Assembly (NCBI GenBank): GCA_019218365.1
Contig: JAHUUJ010000001.1
Coordinates: forward strand, 434,001 to 498,000
Direction: 5' to 3'
Length of the DNA stretch: 64,000 bases
From: Actinomycetaceae bacterium TAE3-ERU4
Lineage (GTDB): Bacteria; Actinomycetota; Actinomycetes; Actinomycetales; Actinomycetaceae
In this document: positions 37,114 to 45,500 of the stretch, in pieces
Layout of the letters: every line of letters starts with the position of its first letter
How positions within the stretch are numbered: the first letter of the stretch is position 1
Made by a program: the position numbers and the translations under genes
The notes under the pieces: generated by a model
Databases searched by the model: none
What the model was told of the DNA's origin: nothing
What the model saw: only the letters and a program-made list of their open reading frames with translations

Positions 37114-37719
37114 GTGCGCGGTGAAAAAACCGAAGAATATGTGGTGGGAAAGATTCGCGTACTCGTCACCTATAAAAAAGTAAAAAACCTAAATCTAAGA
37201 ATTCGCGTTAGAGACGGCAAGGCTATAGCTTCAGTTCCACGTCGCTATCCGCCGGAAAAAGTGCATTATTGGCTCGAATCGCAACGAGAATGGTTAGAAC
37301 ACCAAACCTTGAAACTTGCCCAAATGCGGCTGCGGCAAAGTGAAACGGTAGCTGCTGCGGGAATTGAAAAAATTAGTGAAAATCCGTGCCAGCAAAAACA
37401 ACAACGCGAACAACTGCACGCAAAAGCAATGCGGATGATAGAAATCTGGGCCCCAAAAATGGGGGAACTTCGACCCTCCTCGCTTACAATCCGCATCATG
37501 CGCACCAGGTGGGGATCATGTAATCACGCGACCCGCAGTATAAATCTAAACCTGGAGCTGTTGGCTCGACCCGAATGGGCTTTGGAATACGTTATTGTGC
37601 ACGAACTCGCACACCTCTACCATCGTGGGCATGGCCCGCAGTTTTGGGAAATGGTCGAAGATGTGCTGCCCGACTGGAAAGAACGTCGCCGTGCCCTACG
37701 AAAAATACCCCCAATTTAA
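37114..37719 (+). CDS. YgjP/SprT-like zinc metallopeptidase-domain protein
   Basis: 201 residues of the YgjP-like (DUF45, M48-related) family. VIVHELAHLYHRGHGPQFWEMVE contains the HExxH zinc site at H163-H167. The N-terminal half holds the usual RNLNLRIRVRDGKAIASVPRRY strand-rich segment. GTG start at 37114 with GAGGAAG. The family is often placed beside restriction or defence genes but no substrate is known; here it lies directly before the CRISPR locus, facing the same way, with its own tracrRNA promoter beginning 4 bp after the stop. Confidence 0.85.
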   Translation: MRGEKTEEYVVGKIRVLVTYKKVKNLNLRIRVRDGKAIASVPRRYPPEKVHYWLESQREWLEHQTLKLAQMRLRQSETVAAAGIEKISENPCQQKQQREQLHAKAMRMIEIWAPKMGELRPSSLTIRIMRTRWGSCNHATRSINLNLELLARPEWALEYVIVHELAHLYHRGHGPQFWEMVEDVLPDWKERRRALRKIPPI

Positions 37720-37722
37720 GGG

Positions 37723-37751
37723 TTGACAGTGAGTGTTTGTGGTGATTTAAT
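37723..37751 (+). promoter_or_regulatory. Promoter of tracrRNA
   Basis: TTGACA (37723-37728), exactly 17 bp, TTTAAT (37746-37751) is nearly the sigma-70 consensus. The start site expected 6-8 nt downstream (about 37757-37759) coincides with the first nucleotides of the anti-repeat. Confidence 0.8.
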
Positions 37752-37756
37752 ACTTA

Positions 37757-37830
37757 AGTAACTGATTCTCAGTAAGCACCGACTCGTTAGCGGTGTTGAT
37801 TTCTAGCCGGCCTTTAGGGGCCGGTTTTTT
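37757..37830 (+). ncRNA. tracrRNA of the type II-C CRISPR system
   Basis: About 74 nt. Nucleotides 37758-37773 (GTAACTGATTCTCAGT) match the last 16 bases of the plus-strand CRISPR repeat with only two C-to-T changes, both giving G.U wobbles with a crRNA read from the minus strand. A small hairpin follows (CACCG at 37777-37781 with CGGTG at 37791-37795), then a terminator hairpin CCGGCC/GGCCGG (37807-37824) ending in six T (37825-37830). A promoter, anti-repeat, nexus-like stem and terminator in this order identify tracrRNA; no RNA data were available. Confidence 0.88.
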
Positions 37831-38022
37831 ATTGCTCTTTTTGGACTTGCCACCAATTCCCTGTGTTGGAAATTTGTTTGTTTTTAATCTTTGGCGTAGA
37901 ATGCAAAAATAGTGTGATGTTGACAACAGTGAAGTTAGTCTACTTTTGTTATTTTTTGTGTGTATCATCATAGGTAAGCTTGGTGGGTTGAGTGTAACCC
38001 AAATTTTAGAGATGGAGAAGTG
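37831..38022 (+). promoter_or_regulatory. cas9 leader region
   Basis: The 192-bp AT-rich gap after tracrRNA has no supported gene. It should carry the cas operon promoter: TTGACA at 37920-37925 and TATCAT at 37963-37968 are both present but too far apart to form one promoter, so none can be fixed. GGAG at 38014-38017 is 5 nt before the cas9 ATG and excludes the GTG at 38020. Confidence 0.45.
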
Positions 38023-41000
38023 ATGAAACCTTATAGATATCGAGTGGGAATCGATGTGGGTCTTAACTCGGTAGGAGTCGCCGCAGTTGCAATTGATGCA
38101 GCAGGTCATCCAACGGAAATTCTTAATGCGCAGTCTTGGTTGCACGACGGTGGAATTGACCCAAACCATCGGAAAACTAATCTCACCCGTTTGGCTATAG
38201 CGGGTACTGCGCGACGTACCCGACGTCTATATCGTGAGCGAAAGCGTCGTCTACGTAATCTTGATTCATGGTTGATTGAAAACGGATATCCTCTCCCCAG
38301 CTTAGAAGATTTCGAGAATCCGCGGGAGCCTTGGTTGGCCCGAGCTGAATTAGCGGAAGGGTTCATTGATGATGAATCTTTACGAAAGGAAAAAATTTCA
38401 ATTGCCTTGCGGCACATGGCTCGTCACCGTGGATGGCGTTCTCCGTATGTGCGGGTAGAAGCTTTGTTTGAGGAACAGCCTCGCAGTGAACTTTTTAATG
38501 CACTACGAGAGCGGATTGTTGAAAAATTAGGTAAGCCTGTGTCTGAAGAGGCTACGCAGGCTCAACTTATTTCTGCTTTAGGGGACCTTGATTTAAGCAA
38601 GTTGCGTTATGGAAAAGATGGCAATGGGTTGCTTGGGGGAAAACTTGAGCAAAGGGATAATGCCTATGAGCTAATGGTAATTGCTAGGGTACAAAAGATT
38701 TCTGATAAGGAACTTAAAGATTGGATTCGTCAGGTATTTAAAGCAAAATCACCGCGCGGTTCATATGTGGAACTAATTGGTAAGGATGCTCTTCCTGGGC
38801 AGGAAGAACTTCCGCGTGCTTCTAAAGCACATCCAGATTTCCAGCGTTACAGAGTAGCGGCTGTTCTTGCTAATGTGCGGATTAAACCTGAAGGAGAATC
38901 CCAGCGTCCCCTTACCATGGAGGAACGTGCAGAATGTTTTGAGACCCTGTTAGGGGATAGGAAAACTAACTTTTCTTGGGCAGATATTGCCAATTTACTC
39001 GGAGTGGAAAAAAATCAACTTACCGGGGCTGCGGCAACAAGTAGGGTTGATGATGAGCCTCTTTCTGCTCACCCTCCGGTAGATACAACCGACAGGGAAA
39101 TTAGTTCTTGTAAGATTAAGCCCTTGAAGGATTGGTGGGAAAACGCAAGCGAAGCTGCTCGTGTTGAACTAATTGAGCATTTGGCTGATGGAAGTGAAGC
39201 TTCTGAGGAAGTATCTGAACTATTTCATGTATTTACTGAAGAAGACTTGGTTAATCTAGAGAAACTTAACTTATCAGCGGGACGGGCTGCTTATTCAGCT
39301 GATTCTCTCCGTCGTCTAACTGACTGCATGATGTCTGAAGGTGTGGACCTTTATGAAGCGCGGCGGATTGTGTTCGGAGTTCCGGAAGATTGGGAGCCTC
39401 CGGCGGCTCCTATCTGGCAACCGTTACGTAATCCAGCGGTAGATAGAGTGCTGAAAATTGTTAACCGGTGGTTGCAGGCTGCAGTGAGGGAGTGGGGAGA
39501 ACCTGAATCTATCAATATTGAGCATGTGCGGGAAGGTTTTGTTTCTAACTTAGTAGCGGAAGATTTTAAGCGTTCGCTAAAGCGCCGAGAAACTGTAAAC
39601 AAGAATGTTAAAGATACACTTAAACGAGTCCTTGGTGATTCTTCGAAAGTGCGTTCTAGTGATATCAAGCGTTGGCGTGCCTTGCAACGGCAGAACTGCA
39701 TGTGTGCATACTGTGGAAGTTCCATAGATTTTACAACTGCTGAGATGGACCATATTGTGCCGCGTAAGGGGGTCGGATCTAATTCGACTATGGAAAATCT
39801 ATTGGCAACCTGTATTGATTGCAATCGCCAAAAGAGCAATCAACTTTTTTCGGTTTGGGCAGCTTCTTCGACTAAGCCGGGTGTGTCTCTAGTGGAAGCA
39901 TTAAAACGAGTTGATACTTGGAACGAAGAGCCGGATTACTTTAATAAGAAGCAATTTAATGAGTTTAAACGTGCGGTTAAGGCACGGCTGAAGCGTAAAC
40001 AGGTTGATCCCGAATTTGATAGTAGATCAATAGAAAGCGTTGCTTGGATGGCTCGTGAGTTACGCCATCGTATTAAGGGAGCCTTCCCTAGCGCTACGGT
40101 TAGGGTATTCCGCGGACAGGTGACCTCCGAAGCTCGTAAGTGTTCTGGATTTGAGCGTCAGATGAAACTAATTGGCGGTCGCGGGAAGACGCGTTTTGAT
40201 CGGCGACACCATGCAATGGATGCTCTGGTAATTTCTATGATGCGTCATTCCGTGGCTCAGACTTTGATTATGCGTTCTGACCTGAGGTCTACAGAGTATG
40301 TTGCGGGTAATCCGGTAGGAAGTGGATTGAAATCTTGGAAAGAGTATTGTGGAGCTAGTGATGGGGATAAACGTCTTTATCACGAATGGCGTGAAGATAT
40401 GGAGAAACTACTTTCTCTGACTAATGACTATCTGGATGCAGATAGGGTTGCGGTAAATGTTCCTCTACGCTTGAAGTTAGCAGACTCGAAAGCGCATGAC
40501 GATACGGTTTCACCGCTTAACCGTTCGGTGAGGGTGAAGGACGAGATGTCTGCTGATTTGATTGCCAAATCTGCGATACCGGGTCAGTGGGTAGCTTTGA
40601 CTCGTCATCCTGATTATTCGGAAAAATATGGATTACCGGCAGATGATGAACGGACGTTATATATTAATGGACGTCATTTGGGTCCCGAAGATACTTTGGA
40701 GTTTTTCAAAGCTGCTGCTGTGCAAAAGAAAGTTCGTGAGGGAGCTGTGGCAATTGGTGACACTATTCACCATGCACGAATTTACCTAATTAAGGGAAAG
40801 AAACCCAGCTACGGAATGGTGCGGGTTTTTGCCGATGATTTACTGGCACACCAAAAGGAAGATTTATTTAGTGTAGAGCTTAAAGCCCATTCTTCAAGTA
40901 TGAGGTTTGCTCATCCAAAGGTGAGTAAAGCAATTATTGAAGGTAATGCAGAGCTACTTGGCGTCTTAGTTGTCGGTGATGAAATTATTATGGATACTTC

Positions 41001-41307
41001 AAATTTTAAGTCTAAGGATTTGAAGAGTCTGTCAGACTACATAAAACCTATTGATAGGTGGCAAGTGTCTGGTTTTGGAGAAGCAACGAAGATTAAAATA
41101 AGACCTCGTTGTCTTTCGTCTGAAGGACTTGAGAGAGTTGGGCTGGAAGAAGATAAAGGTGCTTTGAATATATTTGGTTCTTCAGGTGTGCGTGTAGCAG
41201 TTCAACCTTTTATGACAGGTTTAATCAAAGTAGTGAGACGTGATGCTCTGGGTCGTGAAATTCCTCCCGGTTCTGTTGGTCGGTTAGGATCTTGGGCTGT
41301 GGAGTGA
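38023..41307 (+). CDS. cas9: Type II-C CRISPR nuclease Cas9
   Basis: 1094 residues, close to A. naeslundii Cas9 (1101) and short as in subtype II-C. RuvC-I is at D11 (GIDVGLNSVG); an Arg-rich bridge helix (RRTRRLYRERKRRLR) follows; RuvC-II has E500 (INIEHVR); HNH has D576 and H577 (EMDHIVPR); RuvC-III has H729-H730 and D733 (HHAMDA). C561, C564, C597 and C600 form a CxxC pair as in the zinc site of A. naeslundii Cas9. All catalytic residues are present, so it should be active. It heads an operon with cas1 (6-bp gap) and cas2; no csn2 or cas4 follows. Codon use looks richer in A/T than in flanking genes. Confidence 0.97.
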   Translation: MKPYRYRVGIDVGLNSVGVAAVAIDAAGHPTEILNAQSWLHDGGIDPNHRKTNLTRLAIAGTARRTRRLYRERKRRLRNLDSWLIENGYPLPSLEDFENPREPWLARAELAEGFIDDESLRKEKISIALRHMARHRGWRSPYVRVEALFEEQPRSELFNALRERIVEKLGKPVSEEATQAQLISALGDLDLSKLRYGKDGNGLLGGKLEQRDNAYELMVIARVQKISDKELKDWIRQVFKAKSPRGSYVELIGKDALPGQEELPRASKAHPDFQRYRVAAVLANVRIKPEGESQRPLTMEERAECFETLLGDRKTNFSWADIANLLGVEKNQLTGAAATSRVDDEPLSAHPPVDTTDREISSCKIKPLKDWWENASEAARVELIEHLADGSEASEEVSELFHVFTEEDLVNLEKLNLSAGRAAYSADSLRRLTDCMMSEGVDLYEARRIVFGVPEDWEPPAAPIWQPLRNPAVDRVLKIVNRWLQAAVREWGEPESINIEHVREGFVSNLVAEDFKRSLKRRETVNKNVKDTLKRVLGDSSKVRSSDIKRWRALQRQNCMCAYCGSSIDFTTAEMDHIVPRKGVGSNSTMENLLATCIDCNRQKSNQLFSVWAASSTKPGVSLVEALKRVDTWNEEPDYFNKKQFNEFKRAVKARLKRKQVDPEFDSRSIESVAWMARELRHRIKGAFPSATVRVFRGQVTSEARKCSGFERQMKLIGGRGKTRFDRRHHAMDALVISMMRHSVAQTLIMRSDLRSTEYVAGNPVGSGLKSWKEYCGASDGDKRLYHEWREDMEKLLSLTNDYLDADRVAVNVPLRLKLADSKAHDDTVSPLNRSVRVKDEMSADLIAKSAIPGQWVALTRHPDYSEKYGLPADDERTLYINGRHLGPEDTLEFFKAAAVQKKVREGAVAIGDTIHHARIYLIKGKKPSYGMVRVFADDLLAHQKEDLFSVELKAHSSSMRFAHPKVSKAIIEGNAELLGVLVVGDEIIMDTSNFKSKDLKSLSDYIKPIDRWQVSGFGEATKIKIRPRCLSSEGLERVGLEEDKGALNIFGSSGVRVAVQPFMTGLIKVVRRDALGREIPPGSVGRLGSWAVE

Positions 41308-41313
41308 TGTGAG

Positions 41314-42213
41314 ATGGACCGGGGCTGGCGAGTTATTGACTGTAGTTCGTTAGAGGGAAGCTTGAGTGCTTCTCGCGGACGTTTGCTAGTTAAGTCCGCT
41401 GAGCGGGAAGCAAGTTCCCTACCCGTGGAGGACATTGCAGTTGTTCTCGTTGGCCCCAAGGTTCATCTGTCTGTAGCTGCATTGCATCGTTTAGCTACTT
41501 CGGATGTAGCTGTTTTAGTTTGTGATTGGCGGGGTGTGCCTTATTGTGCGCTTAATTCTTGGGGAGAGCATAGTAGGGTAGGAGCTAGGGCTAGAGCGCA
41601 GGCTAATTTATCCGTTCCTCGTACAAAGAATGCTTGGTCTCGCATTGTGAAGGCAAAGGTTAGGGGACAAGCAGCTAATCTCGCTATTTTAGGATTAGGT
41701 GGGGAAAAGCTTTTGCTTTCGTTAGCAAAAGAGGTCAAGAGTGGGGACGTCGGTAACGTTGAGGGGCGTGCCGCCAGAATCTATTGGCAACAGATGTTTG
41801 GTCGAGATTTTATCCGTGATCGTGATTTAGCTGGGATTAACGCCTGTTTGAACTATGGGTATGCGGTATTGCGCGGGCATGGGATAAGGGCGGTAGCTTC
41901 AGCTGGTTTATTGCCTGCTCTGGGAATTTTTCATCGAGGTCGTTCCAATGCTTTTAATTTGGTTGATGATTTGATTGAACCTTTTCGTCCGGCTATTGAT
42001 TATGCAGTTTCTTTGTTACCAGAAGACGCTAATCCAAGTGATTCTGAGGTGAAGAAGAGTCTAGTAGGGGCGGCCGATCAACCATTTACTGAGGGTGGTT
42101 TTCGACTTTCAACTGTTTTTGAGGATTTTGCTCAAGGTCTTGGTTGTTATGTTGAAGGAGAGGGAACTTATCTAAAAGTTCCCCAGTGGCATGGGCCGGT
42201 GGTGTCTGAATGA
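41314..42213 (+). CDS. cas1: CRISPR integrase Cas1
   Basis: 299 residues of the type II Cas1 family. The conserved metal site is E150 (GNVEGRAAR), H207 (GIFHRGRSNAFNLVDD) and E222 (DDLIEPFRP). With Cas2 it cuts and joins new spacers at the array. ATG at 41314 follows the cas9 stop by 6 bp, with GGAG upstream; the stop overlaps cas2. RMxR-type substrate contacts cannot be assigned. A sequence of type II-C size with nothing truncated. Confidence 0.96.
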   Translation: MDRGWRVIDCSSLEGSLSASRGRLLVKSAEREASSLPVEDIAVVLVGPKVHLSVAALHRLATSDVAVLVCDWRGVPYCALNSWGEHSRVGARARAQANLSVPRTKNAWSRIVKAKVRGQAANLAILGLGGEKLLLSLAKEVKSGDVGNVEGRAARIYWQQMFGRDFIRDRDLAGINACLNYGYAVLRGHGIRAVASAGLLPALGIFHRGRSNAFNLVDDLIEPFRPAIDYAVSLLPEDANPSDSEVKKSLVGAADQPFTEGGFRLSTVFEDFAQGLGCYVEGEGTYLKVPQWHGPVVSE

Positions 42214-42530
42214 GTGATGATGCTATGTGGTGCATTGTAATGTTTGATTTTCCTGTAAAAACTAGTGAACAGCGAAGATATGCAACTAGTTTTAGGGAAA
42301 AAATTCTTGATTTAGGGTTCGTGCGGATTCAGTATTCTGTATATGCGCGTTACAATCCGTCACCATCAGGTGATTATTCTAGAATCAAAAATTTATTGAA
42401 GTATTTACCTGAGTATGGGTATGTGAGAGTGCTATATATTTCTGATCGACAGTGGGCAAAGTCGCTTAAATTTTTTAATGCTATGCCTGAAGACCCTGAT
42501 TATCCGCCTGAACAATTATCTTTTTTCTAA
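42210..42530 (+). CDS. cas2: CRISPR-associated protein Cas2
   Basis: 106 residues with the ferredoxin-like start WCIVMFDFPVKTSEQRRYATSFREKILDLGFVRIQYSVYAR; D13 is the conserved acidic residue after strand 1. It bridges the two Cas1 dimers in the integrase complex. The ATG overlaps the cas1 stop (ATGA). The stop codon abuts the long palindrome at 42531. Confidence 0.95.
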   Translation: MSDDAMWCIVMFDFPVKTSEQRRYATSFREKILDLGFVRIQYSVYARYNPSPSGDYSRIKNLLKYLPEYGYVRVLYISDRQWAKSLKFFNAMPEDPDYPPEQLSFF

Positions 42531-42572
42531 CTATTTTGGGGCTATTTTCCGCAGAAAATAGCCCCAAAATAG
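42531..42572. terminator. Perfect 19-bp palindrome between cas2 and the array
   Basis: CTATTTTGGGGCTATTTTC, a CGCA loop, and its exact reverse complement. It begins one base after the cas2 stop and ends 7 bp before the first repeat. It probably stops the cas operon and, from the other side, the pre-crRNA, since transcription converges here. No T-run follows on either side, so it may have another role, for example marking the integration end. Confidence 0.65.
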
Positions 42573-42579
42573 CCTTCCC

Positions 42580-45500
42580 TAAGTCTATCAAAGGGAAAGG
42601 TAACTGATTCCCAGCTAGTGATGAGCGTATCTCTAAGGAAATGTAAGTCTATCAAAGGGAAAGGTAACTGATTCCCAGCTGCAAGCGGTAAATGGTGTGA
42701 CGTGAGTTAAGTCTATCAAAGGGAAAGGTAACTGATTCCCAGCCCTCATGTACCGATTGATGAAGTATTGCTAAGTCTATCAAAGGGAAAGGTAACTGAT
42801 TCCCAGCCCCCAAGAAACAGCAAGCTAGTTAGTTATAAGTCTATCAAAGGGAAAGGTAACTGATTCCCAGCCGGATTGGAAACAAGGAGAAATTATTATT
42901 AAGTCTATCAAAGGGAAAGGTAACTGATTCCCAGCCCAAGCTATAACAATGTTCCCGCCGCAATAAGTCTATCAAAGGGAAAGGTAACTGATTCCCAGCA
43001 TCCTCTCTAGTGAGTCGGCAACGCGGTTAAGTCTATCAAAGGGAAAGGTAACTGATTCCCAGCTCATACACACACGCTACGTGATAATGCATAAGTCTAT
43101 CAAAGGGAAAGGTAACTGATTCCCAGCCAAGCCGTGAACGAACGCATAAACACGTAAGTCTATCAAAGGGAAAGGTAACTGATTCCCAGCTATAACCAAA
43201 GTTGTTGATTTGGTGAAATAAGTCTATCAAAGGGAAAGGTAACTGATTCCCAGCGGTAATCGCTCTTTTTGAAAAAAAAGCTTAAGTCTATCAAAGGGAA
43301 AGGTAACTGATTCCCAGCACGTGCTTACCTACGTCGAACGCTCGTATAAGTCTATCAAAGGGAAAGGTAACTGATTCCCAGCCGAGTGGTAAAGCGTTGC
43401 AGGAGCTGCGTAAGTCTATCAAAGGGAAAGGTAACTGATTCCCAGCAGACCTGGGAAAATGATTACCGCGCTGGTAAGTCTATCAAAGGGAAAGGTAACT
43501 GATTCCCAGCATATCAGGGAATGGATAGCGGGGTGTACTAAGTCTATCAAAGGGAAAGGTAACTGATTCCCAGCCCTACGCTTGGCAGCTGTTTCTGCGA
43601 TTTAAGTCTATCAAAGGGAAAGGTAACTGATTCCCAGCAAGATGAAGCGCTGGGCGAGCCTACTGTTAAGTCTATCAAAGGGAAAGGTAACTGATTCCCA
43701 GCATCTATCAACGGTATTTTTTGTCTACTGTAAGTCTATCAAAGGGAAAGGTAACTGATTCCCAGCGCGACATGTCCTATTATATTTATGTAAGTAAGTC
43801 TATCAAAGGGAAAGGTAACTGATTCCCAGCCTGTCCCGACTGCAATTTCTATGTGTCCTAAGTCTATCAAAGGGAAAGGTAACTGATTCCCAGCGCGTAT
43901 TTCGCGTCCTGTTTGTGCGTCGTAAGTCTATCAAAGGGAAAGGTAACTGATTCCCAGCTAGAGAGCCAAGCGAAATACTGGTTGCGTAAGTCTATCAAAG
44001 GGAAAGGTAACTGATTCCCAGCACAATGACGCGCGTGCCATTTGGAAGACTAAGTCTATCAAAGGGAAAGGTAACTGATTCCCAGCGGTTGCTTTAACCT
44101 CGTCTGACTCACTCTAAGTCTATCAAAGGGAAAGGTAACTGATTCCCAGCTGTTAGCGTCTACCTTGATTTTCCCCTCTAAGTCTATCAAAGGGAAAGGT
44201 AACTGATTCCCAGCACGCTCCCAAGGTCCCGATTTAGCTGTATAAGTCTATCAAAGGGAAAGGTAACTGATTCCCAGCATGTCTAGTTAGAGCAGTAAAA
44301 TAATCCTAAGTCTATCAAAGGGAAAGGTAACTGATTCCCAGCTGGACAACTGAACTTCCATAAAATCACCTAAGTCTATCAAAGGGAAAGGTAACTGATT
44401 CCCAGCAACGTCCAAATATAGGTTCCTTGCCGGCTAAGTCTATCAAAGGGAAAGGTAACTGATTCCCAGCAATGGAGCTAGCCACAGACCGCGCGCAATA
44501 AGTCTATCAAAGGGAAAGGTAACTGATTCCCAGCGGTCAAACTCGGCGCGCTCGTTTCCACCTAAGTCTATCAAAGGGAAAGGTAACTGATTCCCAGCTC
44601 AGTGACGGTGCGTACTGTGCCGAATTTAAGTCTATCAAAGGGAAAGGTAACTGATTCCCAGCCGAATCTTGAGCGTGCCATTTTTCCTCCTAAGTCTATC
44701 AAAGGGAAAGGTAACTGATTCCCAGCTGATAGATGCGATGTACAGCTCATTCCATAAGTCTATCAAAGGGAAAGGTAACTGATTCCCAGCGTGAGCTTTA
44801 GCAAAGCCAGTCACCAATTAAGTCTATCAAAGGGAAAGGTAACTGATTCCCAGCCAATACCCGAAACGGTGAATCTATCTTCTAAGTCTATCAAAGGGAA
44901 AGGTAACTGATTCCCAGCCGAATACAAAGCGCCTTAAGCGCGGTGGTAAGTCTATCAAAGGGAAAGGTAACTGATTCCCAGCTGACAGTCGCAGCATATA
45001 GCTCATTCCATAAGTCTATCAAAGGGAAAGGTAACTGATTCCCAGCAGGGTACTGCAAGGCCGATTACGGTGCGTAAGTCTATCAAAGGGAAAGGTAACT
45101 GATTCCCAGCCCGCGATTTTATCGCTTGTGTGTCCAGCTAAGTCTATCAAAGGGAAAGGTAACTGATTCCCAGCTGGTGCTTTGACTACGTTCGGTGCTG
45201 GTTAAGTCTATCAAAGGGAAAGGTAACTGATTCCCAGCCAAAGGCGCGGCTATTCTTGGAGCCGCCTAAGTCTATCAAAGGGAAAGGTAACTGATTCCCA
45301 GCTAAATGCGATTTTCATTTTCGACTGAGCTAAGTCTATCAAAGGGAAAGGTAACTGATTCCCAGCGGTTCCAGCCGCCTTTGTCGCGGCGAAGTAAGTC
45401 TATCAAAGGGAAAGGTAACTGATTCCCAGCGAACGGAACGGCTTTGCCGTCTTGTCCGTAAGTCTATCAAAGGGAAAGGTAACTGATTCCCAGCTGGACT

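Noticed and set aside
37747-38169. 140-residue minus-strand frame over the tracrRNA, cas9 leader and start of cas9
   Set aside because: It overlaps two well supported features on the opposite strand and has no recognisable domain.
42573-42579. A standard leader sequence between cas2 and the array
   Set aside because: Only 7 bp remain between the palindrome and the first repeat, far too few for the 100-500 bp AT-rich leaders of most arrays.
41308-42580. Type II-A or II-B assignment
   Set aside because: No csn2 or cas4 lies after cas2, and Cas9 is about 1100 residues, so subtype II-C fits.
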